Part shown: positions 1 to 10,799 of the stretch, one piece after another
Position numbering within the stretch: position 1 is the first letter of the stretch
How the letters are laid out: each line of letters starts with the position of its first letter
DNA from: Ryuthela nishihirai
Taxonomy: Eukaryota; Arthropoda; Arachnida; Araneae; Heptathelidae
Assembly: GCA_038380435.1 (NCBI GenBank)
Contig: JAWZYU010000019.1
Location: 23,213,801 to 23,277,800, forward strand
DNA: 64,000 nucleotides
Direction of reading: 5' to 3'
Position numbers and translations under genes: made by a program
Notes under the pieces: model-generated
What the model saw: only the letters and a program-made list of their open reading frames with translations
Databases searched by the model: none
What the model was told of the DNA's origin: nothing

Positions 1-198
1 CGGAAATCTTGTTGAGTAGGTAAATCGGCGTCATATCTTCCTTTGAATTGAATACCAACTCACTGACTGATTGCACCATCGATATGATTTAGTTTTATTT
101 TTCTACTTTTTAGAGCCCATATAGAAAGAACGGTATTTTTAAAATTTTTTAAGTTATTTATATTTTTTGTCACTAAAAGAATCTACTTTAAAATTTTT

Positions 199-1310
199 CA
201 TTTGTATATGAATCATAAATATCGACCACAGTGGTTTTCCTTTTTGGAGTCGTGTTCGAGGTAGCTCATAACACTGGAGACGTCATGTTTTAATTTGAGA
301 TACGAGTCGTTAAAGTCGAACCCCGCGAAAATCCCCTCTTTTATCAGGGGGAGGGGGGGGGAAGAGTGGAGGCAGAATTCAAAATAGTTTATGATTGTTA
401 TTATATGAGCATTCATTTGACATCTAACTCATAAGGGGGTGGCTCAGTCGGTAGCGCACCAGGCTCGTAATCTGCAGTTCCCAGGTTCTTGTCCCAGCTG
501 GGTCACCATTGAGATTTATCTCCGCAAAATCCCCCTGCCCTGTCCACGGTCAGTAGGGGACACCGATGGACTTGGAAAGACTGCCGTCCGTAGGATGGGA
601 CGTTAAGCTGTTGCCCCGTGTGCGGGAGAGCTATACCCTGTGCCCGTTAAAGAACACGATGAGTGGCCTTGACGGGAGGCTATCATCTGTCTCCGAACAG
701 CTGTTCCAGTGGGTCCCCTCCCCCAACCTTCTCTGAGCTTTCGGGGTCTATGTGACCTGGCCACTTAGCCCATGGTGTGCAAAAAATTGCCGCTCAGGGG
801 TAAAATAACCCAACTAACTCATAACTATAGAATCTCGCGTTCGGAAGACATAGTAGAATGACTTTCACATTAACCATTTTTCTGGGGGGAAGAAAAAAAA
901 AGGGTGAATTTATATAGACTATGACACTTCCTACGTCACAGGCTTTCATTTGACACAAATGTTGTTACTCTTCGCACTCAAATTGAGAAGATATAGGAGG
1001 ACAATCATTTTCATATTTCGTCCTTTTTTCGGGGGAAAAAAGCAGGGGGGTCACGTTTTCATCCCTATGTCTTCCCGTGCTTCAGGAGGATTCATTTGAT
1101 GTATAGCTTGTTGCTTTCTGCATTCGCGTTCTGGAGATATAGCCAAGAACAGTTGTCCTATTTCTTCTCTTTTGAGTGGGAAGAAAACACGGGAAGTTAA
1201 TTTGTTATAACCTCTGACACTCCCGCGTCACAAGATTTCATTTGACATATAAATCATCAATCTTCTCATCGCTTTCGAAAGATATGGTGGAATAATCTTT
1301 TGTCAAATCC
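199..1310. repeat. Degenerate ~145-bp tandem repeat
   Basis: A recurring block is anchored on CATTTGA at 414, 947, 1093 and 1239. It is followed each time by a related stretch ending in a form of GAGATATAG. After subtracting the SINE and one target duplication inserted at 424-813, the anchor spacing is 143, 146 and 146 bases. Earlier, weaker units can be seen at about 199 and 292. G-rich runs (about 346-360, 885-889, 1031-1034) lie between anchors. The monomers are strongly diverged, so this is an old satellite. No coding capacity is visible. Bases 1-198 hold nothing I can name. Confidence 0.6.
435..813 (+). mobile_element. tRNA-derived SINE (family A), full length
   Basis: The element opens with a tRNA-like head: an A-box-like segment TGGCTCAGTCGG, a CGT at the anticodon position and a damaged B box near GGTTCTTGTCCC. 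A ~300-base non-tRNA body follows and ends near AAAATAACCCAA, with no poly-A tail. It is flanked by an 11-base target-site duplication, CTAACTCATAA, at 424-434 and 814-824. This proves insertion as a unit. The insertion splits one monomer of the 145-bp repeat. Confidence 0.9.
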
Positions 1311-1696
1311 TCAAATAGACAAATCGACAAATTGTCAAAGCCAAAAGCAAGAGGAAGATAGGTAAAATCGACTTGATCTGAAAGGGATACAAACCTAAGA
1401 ACTCCTAAAGGTGTGTCAGGTTCTCTGACAGTTTCACTACCATCCGCCGACCGAGATCTCTTCTATTGATGGCTTTTTTATGGAAGTCAGTCTATATGGT
1501 CAGTCTATATGGAAGTTGCTTAAATGTCAGTCTATATGGCAGTCAGTCTATATGGAAGTTGCTTAAATGTAATTGAAGATGGCGGTCGAAAAATCACTTT
1601 CCGGATATATAACAGCTGAGATAGTTACAATGAGTTTCATGTTTACAGAAGATTTTTCGAGTTTTTCTAATATTGAAAATTAAATAAAAAAGTAAA
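1311..1696. repeat. Short local duplications in anonymous DNA
   Basis: CAGTCTATATGG recurs four times within about 1480-1560, and the stretch ending AAGTTGCTTAAATG appears twice (about 1512-1530 and 1552-1570). This looks like a small local tandem duplication. The rest of the stretch has no recognisable feature. Confidence 0.5.
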
Positions 1697-1775
1697 TACC
1701 TCCTTAAGCAGCTGCTTGCCACAAAGGTCTATAACAGGAGCCTGTCAGTTTATATGCCAGAGTAGAAGGTCTAAA
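1697..1775 (-). mobile_element. SINE family B, 3' fragment
   Basis: This piece matches the 3' body of the class II tRNA-derived SINE found at 17520-17728, 44753-44955 and 45428-45642. The shared words are AAGCAGCTGCTTGCCAC and GGAGCCTGTCAGTTTA, in reverse orientation. The tRNA head is missing. Bases 1776-2044 hold nothing recognisable. Confidence 0.7.
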
Positions 1776-2044
1776 TTACTTCGATTTCTTTATCATGATG
1801 CCTACCGTTTTGTGTTGTTTCAGTTATGATCTGAAATGTGCAAATATCAAATATTACTTATAGCCACCGAGTTATTTCAAAAAGCTTACTAGGGAATTGT
1901 CAGTTTAATTTGAGTAACCTCGTATATAAACATTAAGACACATAGTTTAGCAAAAATATAATAATTTATTTTATTCTGAAAGCAGTCAGTGTAATAATGA
2001 AGATATTATTTCAACGAAACACTAAAATATCATTTTTTATCATA

Positions 2045-3335
2045 TACTTTTAACTAGATAAAAGTATTCAAAGGAAGAGTGGAAACAACTACCACTATAA
2101 ATTACAGTATATTTTATTGTAGTATTTTGCATTCGTTTATTCACCAAACACAAGGAAACGGATCAAGTATTCAAGTTCAGTGACTTGCAGTGTAAGTCTC
2201 TAAAAATTAACATCAAAAGAGTACAACCTATTTAATTTTCAAACGGTCGCCTATAATTTATATAACGTATTAGAAGGATTTAACACTTCACCCTATACGC
2301 AATGCTTAGCGGGACTGCCACTTCATTTTACGTAACGTATTTTTGTGTAGGAATCTTTACTTTTATACGAGTGTCAACATTACCAAGTGAGTATTAACTG
2401 TAGTAGTATTTAATTACAAGGGGGTCATGCATAAAAAATATTATGTTTGCAATCGAAAAACGCTGCAAGGAACTAATCACAAAAGTTGAAATCGCATTTT
2501 AATGTCACAGCGTAGTAGGTCGGTGGTTTGTTTAATAAGATCGTTAATAGTATGCTATTTAATACTGTTTTAAACATCCTACCCTTACCCTCCCTTCAGA
2601 TCGTCACGGAATTCATGGAGGAGACCCCACAGAGTGCATGTACGCAAAGCGGCCCCTTCATTAAGTAATACAGTTCTATGTTATGTCAATAGTAACTCAG
2701 GTATAGAACTCAGTAATTTCTTAAATAAAAGATTTATTAAATATGCGACTGAAAATATTTTAAAGATCTCAATGAAATCTATTTAAATACAAACAATTTT
2801 CTTCTCAAACGCAACAAGCTTCTAAAAAGATGTGTTCAGTATTTAAAGAGCTATGTAAGCGACCCCGAGATGGGGTCGGCTTACAACAGTGCCATAGAAC
2901 CAAAAATATTTGTCTGTGTAATTCAGTTCCGGTCTGGAATTCCTGTTCACTAATCTGGAAAGTTTGGGAAAATGAGAAAGTTGCTCTCCTCTATTCCAAA
3001 AGGATCAGGTGGCAAGATGACTTTCTGTTTTCATTCTGTTATCACCAGATCTCACATTCTTTTACTAACATGTTTATTGGAGAATAATTTACATGCTTTT
3101 TCTTCACAGCGCCATGTTCAACCAGCTGGAAGCTTTTATACTGAGATTCAATTTTTTTACCTGTCATTCCATTCCACATGCATCTGATTATTATCCGTTA
3201 CAAATTTCAGCTTTGTGCAACTAATCTTTTCTCATCCGCAGACATTCAAGCAAGCGCAGTTTGATTACAACCACTCAGGATATAATGCCAGTTTGAAACC
3301 TTTCACTTGACACCTCCTCCTTTCCTGAATTTGAA
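2045..3335 (+). repeat. Dispersed repeat RX, copy 1
   Basis: The segment aligns by eye to the reverse complement of 46810-49025. Shared anchors are CTACCACTATAAATTA near 2090, TCAAGTTCAGTGACTT near 2175, TCCAAAAGGATCAGGT near 2994 and TTTCAGCTTTGTGCAACTAA near 3205. Copy 2 carries about 1 kb of extra DNA in its middle and a MITE. Short ORFs here (2830-3087, 2972-3187) are not conserved in copy 2, so I do not call genes. Part of RX also flanks the LINE at 51005-52262 in inverted orientation. RX has no recognised protein and may be a non-autonomous element. Confidence 0.7.
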
Positions 3336-3454
3336 GGTTAAATACTGACCTGGATTGAGAAAATATATATATATTTCATTTCTTGAAAAATTATTTAAAA
3401 ATATTATTTGGTTTCATAAAGAAATAGAAGTTCAGAGTATATGCTGACCACGTA

Positions 3455-3835
3455 GGGGCGGGGGTGGTCGGTAGCGCGCCAGGTTCGTAATCTGTAGTTC
3501 CCAGGTTCGAGTCCCAGATGGGTCAGCGTTGAGATTTATCTCCGCAAAATTCCCCGCCCTGCCCACAGTCAGTAGGGGACACCGATGGGCTTGGAAAGGC
3601 CGCCGTCCGTCGGATGGGACGTTAAGCCGTGGCTCCGTGTGCGGGAGAGCCATACCCTGTGCACGTTAGAGAACACGCTGGATGGCCTTGACGGGAGACT
3701 ACCATCTGTCTCCCAAAACCGCTGTTCCAGTGGGTCCCCTCCCCCAACCTTCTCTGAGCCTTCGGGGTCCATGTGACCTGGCCATTTAGCCCATGGTGTG
3801 CAAAAAAGTGCCACTCAGAGGTAAAACAATCCAAC
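3455..3835 (+). mobile_element. tRNA-derived SINE (family A), full length
   Basis: The copy is complete, with the tRNA-like head (B box GGTTCGAGTCCC near 3503) and the full body ending AAAACAATCCAAC. A perfect 11-base duplication CTGACCACGTA at 3444-3454 and 3836-3846 marks both ends. The head has lost a few bases of the A box (GGTGGTCGGTAG). Long ORFs readable on both strands here are shadows of the SINE body. Confidence 0.9.
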
Positions 3836-3846
3836 CTGACCACGTA

Positions 3847-4064
3847 TGAGAGTAACAGCCTGCAAATACAGTGAAAAACCATCATACATAGCTTCATTTA
3901 TGGCATGTGAGCATCTAAACAAGTGAAAGCAATACGTATAACGAATTCACCAATTTTGATGATTTTTGAACTTTTAGATATGTCCGATAAACCTTGCTTT
4001 TTTTTTCATCTCTTTTTTTTTGCTCTTTTCTTTTGCTTTTTTTTTATGAATATTCTTGTTAGCT
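3847..4064 (+). promoter_or_regulatory. Leader of LINE J1, pyrimidine-rich
   Basis: Between the SINE target duplication and the LINE ORF lies AT-rich sequence, with a T/C-rich tract at about 3995-4045. It is the likely 5' untranslated part of J1 (inference). I see no defined promoter motif, and the exact 5' end of the element is not visible. Confidence 0.35.
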
Positions 4065-6203
4065 ATGTCTGATTTGAATTTTGAAGGTTTTGATAGCAAC
4101 TATGATGTTGCTTATGTAACTACAGGTTTAGAAGTGGAGGCTTGGTTCGAAAATAATTATAGTAAATTTATTCACAAAAATAAATTAGGAATTGCTCATG
4201 TTAATATAAGAAGTCAAAGAAAACATTGGGATTCATTAAAATTAAGTATTAACAATTACATGAAACACATTGATTTGCTTGTTTTAACTGAAACAAATGT
4301 AAATAAATATGAAAATTACTTATATAACATTGATAAATTTAATAAAATCACAAATGATAATATAAATAAAAATATTAGGGGGATTTCAGTATACTATAAA
4401 GAAAATCTAGATATTGAAATTATTTCACAACAAACACTTCCAGCGGAAACTATATATATAAAAGTAAAAAAAAATAATATAATATATCATGTTTTAGCAC
4501 TATACAGATCGCCTAGTACAGATGTGAACTCTTTTCTGTTGAATTTCCGAAACTGGATGGAAAATACAGAAAAAGACCAAAATCAGATTTTAATAGGTGA
4601 TTTTAATATCGATACAATGAATACTAAAAAACATGGCACAGAAAAATATATCACACTATTGGCTGAAATGAATTTTGAAAGATTAATAAGGGAAGCTACA
4701 AGAGAAGAAATAGTAAAAAATAAAATTACCAAAACCTGTATAGACCATATTAATATTAAACTGATTAAAAATATGTCAGCAAATTCAATAATTCAAAGAA
4801 GCAAAATAGCAGATCACTATATGATTTTAACACTGATTAGCAGCACCAATAACAATTTAAATAATACTAATTATAATCAAACAGACCAGGAAAATAAGAA
4901 TTGGTCATTTGACCATAACAATATAAACAAAGCTATTTCTGAAACGAATTGGAATTTAGAAAATTATGGAGACAACTCAAAGGATGAATTAAACCTATAT
5001 AAAGTATTGAAAGACATTTATGATGGAATTTTAGGAAAAAATAGAATATATATGAGGAGAGCTGGAAAAGTAAAAAGAAATCATAACAAAAATTGGATAA
5101 CACCGAACTTGATAGAATTAATTGAAGAAAGAGATAAAGCTTGGATTAAATTTAAAAACAATGATAAAAGTGATGCTTATAAAAATAACTATAAAAAATT
5201 AAGGAATAGGGTTAATATTCAGATTAGAAATCAGAAACAACTTTATTATAGAAATAAACTTATAATGAAAAAAAATGATATGAAGGCTACCTGGCAGTTA
5301 ATATATGAAATATTAGAAGGAAAACAGAAAAAATCATCGGACGATGTAATAATTGACAATATGACCAAAAAGAAATTATCTGTGGAAGAAATAGCAAATA
5401 ATTACAATGACATTTATAATACACTAATTTTACAGATAAGAAATACAAATCACCAAGACGATATAAATTATGTTCCAACCATGATACAAAGAGTTTTGAA
5501 ATCTATCTATATACATGAAATCACTGAAAAACAAACTGATGAAATAATTACTTCATTAGAGACCAATAAATCACCTGGTTACGATAATGTTTGCATTAAA
5601 CATATAAAATTTAATAAAGAGACACTACTAAATATTATATCAAAAATTATAAATCAGATTATATTTACTGGGAACATACCTACTGAACTCAAAACAGGTA
5701 TTTTAAGACCTATTTTTAAAGGTGGTATTAAGGAGGATTTTTCTAACTATCGACCAATAACAATTCTGACTATTTTTTCGAAAATAATGGAAAAATATAT
5801 TTATAATACTGTTTTTAACTTTTTACTTAAACACAGCATAATTAATAAAAATCAGTTTGGCTTTCAAAAAGGAAAAAACACAATTCAACTAATTTCCAAA
5901 ATTGCAAATAATATTAATAAATCATTGAATAATAGGGAAAAAATTGTAACTATGTTCTTAGATTTAAAGAAAGCCTTCGATACAATAGATCATAGCATTT
6001 TACTAAATAAATTGGAAAATTACGGTATTCGCGGTATATTGTTAGATTGGTTTAGAAATTATTTATCAGACAGATACACAATTACTAAAATAAAAAACTG
6101 CTACAGCAGAAAAGTAATTACACGATGTGGAATTCCCCAAGGCTCAATTTTAGGTCCTTTATTGTTCCTAGTGTACATAAATGTTCAATACAAAATTAAA
6201 TAA
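4065..6203 (+). CDS. LINE J1 endonuclease-reverse transcriptase, first part
   Basis: This is a non-LTR retrotransposon ORF of about 710 residues with two domains. The first is an AP-type endonuclease that would nick target DNA. Its motifs are HVNIRS, LTETNV with a probable catalytic Glu, LIGDFNID, and ADHYMIL in place of the usual SDH. The second is a reverse transcriptase with NYRPITIL, GFQKGKNT, LDLKKAFDTIDH (motif A Asp) and GIPQGSILGPLLFL (motif B). The ATG at 4065 is the first ATG; the frame is open a few codons upstream. The frame breaks just after LVYIN at about 6178-6185, where the Asp of IND is lost, and stops at 6203. YADD lies in another frame downstream. Codon use is very AT-rich. 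It belongs to the CR1/jockey superfamily; the exact clade is uncertain. Confidence 0.88.
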   Translation: MSDLNFEGFDSNYDVAYVTTGLEVEAWFENNYSKFIHKNKLGIAHVNIRSQRKHWDSLKLSINNYMKHIDLLVLTETNVNKYENYLYNIDKFNKITNDNINKNIRGISVYYKENLDIEIISQQTLPAETIYIKVKKNNIIYHVLALYRSPSTDVNSFLLNFRNWMENTEKDQNQILIGDFNIDTMNTKKHGTEKYITLLAEMNFERLIREATREEIVKNKITKTCIDHINIKLIKNMSANSIIQRSKIADHYMILTLISSTNNNLNNTNYNQTDQENKNWSFDHNNINKAISETNWNLENYGDNSKDELNLYKVLKDIYDGILGKNRIYMRRAGKVKRNHNKNWITPNLIELIEERDKAWIKFKNNDKSDAYKNNYKKLRNRVNIQIRNQKQLYYRNKLIMKKNDMKATWQLIYEILEGKQKKSSDDVIIDNMTKKKLSVEEIANNYNDIYNTLILQIRNTNHQDDINYVPTMIQRVLKSIYIHEITEKQTDEIITSLETNKSPGYDNVCIKHIKFNKETLLNIISKIINQIIFTGNIPTELKTGILRPIFKGGIKEDFSNYRPITILTIFSKIMEKYIYNTVFNFLLKHSIINKNQFGFQKGKNTIQLISKIANNINKSLNNREKIVTMFLDLKKAFDTIDHSILLNKLENYGIRGILLDWFRNYLSDRYTITKIKNCYSRKVITRCGIPQGSILGPLLFLVYINVQYKIK

Positions 6204-7077
6204 TGCTATTTATCTATATGCTGACGACATTGTTTTAATAAATATTCAGAAATATTTAAATGATAGCATTTCAGAGGTTCAAACAGATTACAATAATATT
6301 ATTAGATGGTTAAATTATAATAAAATCTATTTAAATGAGAAAAAAACAAAACTGATGATTATTCATTCACCAGGATTTCATATTCATCAAAACCTCTTTA
6401 TCAAAACTCATAAAATAAATTGCAGAAAAAAGGATGCTTCGAATTGTGAATCATTATGCAGCTGCCCACTTGTTGAGCAAGTAAATAAAATAAATTACTT
6501 AGAAATCATTTTTGATGAATATTTTAGGTGGAATGCCCATATATCCCATATATGTGAAAGCTTGAGAATATCGGCGATAAAAATTCAAAAATTGAAATAC
6601 GTATTAAATATGGAAACATGTGTCCTATTTTATAAAGCAATATGCGAATCTATTTTAAATTATGGAATAATTGTGCATGGAACAACTAACTTAACTAACA
6701 TAAATAAAATAGAAAAACTGCAGTCTATAATAGCTTAAAATATTATTCCGTTTCATTTGCAAAAAATTTATAAAACTTCTACCGATAGATTAAAATTTTT
6801 TAATCTTTTGTCCTACAGCAATTTATATAAATATAATGTAATAATTAAAAATTTTTTTGACGAAACTTACAAACTAAAAATTCAACATAATAAAAATACA
6901 AGACTTCAAAACCAGGGTTATTACAAATTGCCAAATTTTCGAAATAATTACGGGAAACATACCTCCGAATATCAAGTACCACTTATATTTAATGCTATTC
7001 CAAAAGAATTGCTAAATATAGATTCTTTTAGAAGACTTAAAATGGAATTAAAAAATTATTTAGTATTTTCTAGTTAG
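6181..7077 (+). pseudogene. LINE J1 reverse transcriptase, second part, interrupted
   Basis: This continues J1 in the next frame. YADD, the catalytic pair of reverse transcriptase motif C, lies at 6217-6228. Thumb-type sequence follows, including INYLEIIFDEYFRWNAHI and LNYGIIVHGTT. A TAA at 6736-6738 interrupts the frame. The same frame then stays open to the stop at 7075-7077 and carries the usual C-terminal tail. J1 is therefore broken by one frameshift and one nonsense codon and is otherwise continuous, which suggests a young insertion. The 3' untranslated region runs to about 7261 and ends in ATTCTAAAAAA. Confidence 0.88.
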
Positions 7078-7304
7078 CTGATTTTTATGTGTTGTGTTTT
7101 GTGGAATTATTTGATGTACACCATTTTTGTGGCTGAATGACCTATGTTTAATATAATTTATTCATTTTCTGCAGATAAGCTATTTAGCTTTGCGGGTCAA
7201 ATTGTAAATGTATTTGTATTCTTTACTCTTATGAATAAAAATTATATTCTAAAAAAAAAAAATGAAGGAGGGAAGTATGGTTTTTGTATTACCCCAGAGC
7301 AGTT

Positions 7305-7445
7305 GGGTTGAATTTTGTTTTGCACATGAGAGGTTCTTTTCTGCACACGATGGGATAAATGGTTAAAATACTCTGAGGAAGCGACCCTCATGAGAACTGT
7401 TAGTAGACAGATGGTAGTCTCCTCAGCCAGGATCACCAAAATACA
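7305..7445 (-). mobile_element. SINE family A, old 3' fragment
   Basis: The piece matches the SINE-A body in reverse: TTGGGTTG, then TCTGCACACGATGGGATAAATGG and AGACAGATGGTAGTCTCC in sequence, with many differences and small indels. It lies just downstream of the J1 poly-A. From 7446 to 8477 I see no gene or known repeat; the short ORF at 7917-8153 has no recognisable motif. Confidence 0.6.
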
Positions 7446-8477
7446 ACAGGGATATGACAAGAGTTGTTAACCGCCATGTTGCCAACTGAAATGTTCGGTG
7501 TCCAGGTTATGACTTGGACCAGATACACGTTTTCTGGTTTCTCTATCTTCGGATTATGCGCATTTTGGAAGCAGGCAGGTATGGTGATACATTACATCTA
7601 GACTGGCGAGATGCATAGTAAATAAAGCAAAGCCTTCTAAGGAAGATGGTCCACAAATATGTATATAACACTCTTTATTACCTCAATAGTTTCGACAACT
7701 TCATGATACAGTCTCTTCCTTTACAGTAAGAGTGCTAATGAAATAGAAAAGGATACAACCTGCTTGCTCCTAGGATGAAGAGTACTCCTAGGAGAAAGAC
7801 TTGGTCCTCCTTCTTAAATCCGTTGCAGTGATAACTATTCATCGAAGGCAACGAAATCATTAGACCTATTTCGAAGTGAGTTAAGAAGTTGGCGTTCAAA
7901 TCATAAATGCTTACCTATGTTGTGTTATTTAAACGGGTCTAAATCTGTTAAAAATTGCACTATGTATAAACTTGAGTCAAGCACTGCAATTGACAAACAG
8001 CATAGATATTACAAGTATCAGCGTAATTACAAAAAGCTACCAGACTACACTAAGTGCTTAACGAAAATACACAACAATTGTATGAGTGTCTGCAAAGGTC
8101 TACTAACATCCCCTAAAGGAGGAAATAAATATAAGTTCAAGAAACATGTTTGAAGAAAGGTTTAAATATTTTGGAAATCTATTATTATAAATTTTTTATA
8201 AAATAAAGTTTTATTTTTCAAAGAATATATATATATTTAATTTTTAAACATCCTTTAACTTCTCTGTGGGGACTCCCAGATGGAAAAATTCTCTCCTTGC
8301 TGTTTAGAAGATGTTATATTGAACACGTAGTGTATTAGCACCCAGGTTTTAAGTCATTAATCGATTGTGAGATGGAATAGTTCTGGACAAGACCATGCTT
8401 AATAACAATGAACACAAGAAGGAGAGGAGATACTTCAGAAAACATTTTATAAACAGGAATGTAATTGAGGTACATGC

Positions 8478-8727
8478 TCAAAGAAATTGCTCAAAAGAAC
8501 TGCCGCCAGCTGTAATGCAGGTTTCACACCTGCGGGATAGGGACCGACGCACATTTGCGATGACGTGGGGTGCGAGGATCGACACTTTTATACCATTTCC
8601 AACGCCACCTAGCGGCTCGCCGTTTGCGTTCCGACCATACATTCTATGACTAATATTGCTCGTATAGCTGCGTTCTACCACCCCGTAAAGTTTTGCCCAC
8701 TTTTTCAGATTCACCCTGTATATTACT
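8478..8727 (-). mobile_element. Mariner-like element, terminal fragment
   Basis: Read on the reverse strand, it starts TATACAGGGTGAATCTG and contains CAAAACTTTACGGGGTGG. The second element at 13994-14641 has the matching order TATACAGGGTATCTC and CAAACTTTTAGGGGAGG. Only the non-coding end is kept here, with no transposase domain. A 78-residue ORF across it is incidental. Bases 8728-9015 hold nothing else. Confidence 0.5.
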
Positions 8728-9539
8728 AAAACAATTCAACTTTCAATAAAATTTTAACGCTAGTTTAGATCATTTGCATAATTAAAATTTAAAACTTGTA
8801 GAAAAGGATTCTCCATTTTTGCTGTGAATGATAATTAAATAATATATGATAATGGTTGTTGACTTTTACTTCAATAATTCCATTTAATTGCATTTTTTTT
8901 TTGAAATTTATAGCTGATCATGTTTTTCAAACGCTTTGTTACTCTGTGAATAAAAATACAATTTTGCTAGGATATAAAATCCTAATCCATTTTAAATTAA
9001 TTCACTCTTCTATGGTGCAGGCCGTTAGTACTTTTCAAAAACGTCTCTGTGGAGTGAACGGAAGAGAAGGATTGAGAGTAGTGTGGCCTGCTGATCTGGA
9101 CAACTATTGCTACTTTTTTTTTCCACCATGCTGAGGGGTGGGCAATCACACAGGGTCCTGGTGCTGACCATATATACCAACCTGAACGAAATTATGGCTC
9201 TGAGCTTGATTATGGATCCTGATTTTGTTGCACTTTTGTGGAGGGAAAATCTTCCGCTGTGTTTTCTGTTTGTTTGTGGGTTGACAACCCTAAGTGAATA
9301 GATTCACAGGATATGTTTATCAGCTGGTGAATAATCCTGAGCAGAGGTCATCGCAGGCACTTGAACATTTTGCTTCTATTGGCATCGTCAAATTATACAT
9401 TGGAGGAAGTCTTCCAGTGTAGATGGCTTTAGCCTTTAGTGGTGGTGGAACGGGTCTTTGCCCCATGTCTGTGATTAGGGGGTTGTTTGATATTGTCGGC
9501 ATTCCCTCTCTCAATAAACATAGTTCCTTTAAACATCCC

Positions 9540-10790
9540 ATTAACCATTTTCTGTCCATAGGGAGTTGGAATGTGAGGACTCTGCACAGAGTTTTTTCTC
9601 TTGATGTCTCACACAAGAATTCCACCATTATAATTTAGATATTCTCGGCTTGCAAGAGACCAAATGGACAGATAAAGGTCAGATTCTTGAAAATAATCTT
9701 AAATTTCTCTTTTCAGGGAGGGGCGACAATAAGCATCACCAAGGCGTGGGTCTGCTTCTCAGCAGACACGCTAGTGATGCTCTTCTAGGTATGAGTGCAT
9801 TAATGAAAAGTTTCTTACAGCAAAATTTCAGACAACCGTTAAAGACTTGAATGATATCTGCTGTTATGCCCCCACTGAGGATGCCGATGAGGATGAGAAG
9901 GATGGGTTTTACGGACAACTGTAAGATATTTTGAATTCTGTCAAGAAAGGAGATATTACCCTTATTCTTGGTGACTTCAATGCCAAAGTTGGTACTGACT
10001 CTGACCTTTGGGGAGGAGTGGTAAGCCTTTTTGGTATTGGTAGCTGCAATGTCAATGGGGAACGTCCCCTACAGGTAAGTAAACTCAATGGTTTCAGAAT
10101 AACTAGCACTTATTACAAACACCGCGACATACATAATTACACATGGGTTTCACCTTATGGGCTGCATAAGAATATGATTGATTATATATTATTTAACAAC
10201 AAATGGGCTAGTTCGTTAGAAATACCAGGGCATATAGAGGAGCTGAAATTGGATCTGACCATTATCTTGTTAAAAGTGTCTTGCAACTTAAACTTAAAAA
10301 GTGTTGTGCTAGGGTTAAAAAATTTATTTTTAATACTGAAGCTCTGAAAGACCCAGTTATAGCCAAAGCTTACCATGATAGGTTACTTAGTCATTATGAC
10401 AGTCATGGTATGCTTACTACTGAAGTTGAGGAAGAATGGGTCATTTTAAACAGGCTTTTTTGGAAAGTAACAGTACTCTTTTAGGAAAAAATAACAGAGG
10501 AGGCAGAATCATTTGAGTAATAAGGCACTTGAGCTTATTTCAGAAAGAAAGAACTGCAGGAATGTCCTTAATCAATACCCTACTTGTCCTAACAAAAAGC
10601 ATTACAGAGAGCTTAATAAACATGTAAAGGATCAGTTGGCTGCTGATAAGAATCTCTGGTTTGATGGCTTGGCTGTCAAAGCCGAGGAAGCAGTTAGACA
10701 GCACAACAGCAGAGAACTATACCAGATTGTTAATGTTTTGTGTGGTAGAAAAGGACAGGTATACAGGGATTGAAGGATAAACAAAGTTAG
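9540..10790 (+). pseudogene. LINE L1 endonuclease domain, broken
   Basis: Successive frames give the AP endonuclease and linker of the RTE-like LINE. They include SIGSWNVRTLHR (9560s), LGLQET-like sequence near 9645, ILGDFNAKVGTDSDLW (from about 9967, metal-binding GDFN) and NMIDYILFNNKW (about 10170). A basic linker follows up to about 10773. Intact L5 gives the order of these pieces. Frameshifts near 9635, 9850 and 10220 and several stops make it non-functional. Confidence 0.75.
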
Positions 10791-10799
10791 GTTATAGAA

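Larger units (their letters stand above)
4005..7261 (+). mobile_element. LINE J1 (CR1/jockey-like), near-complete
   Basis: Whole-element entry for the two coding parts above. The 3' end has an AATAAA-like signal (ATGAATAAAAATT at about 7230) followed by an A run. J1 shares its 3' untranslated word GCAGATAAGCTATTTAGCTT with the truncated J2 at 51005-52262, so both belong to one family. I could not identify target-site duplications. Confidence 0.8.

Noticed and set aside
434..505. tRNA gene call from SINE-A head (Thr CGT or Met-like)
   Set aside because: The acceptor stem does not pair, a long body follows directly, and copies carry target duplications. It is a SINE promoter.
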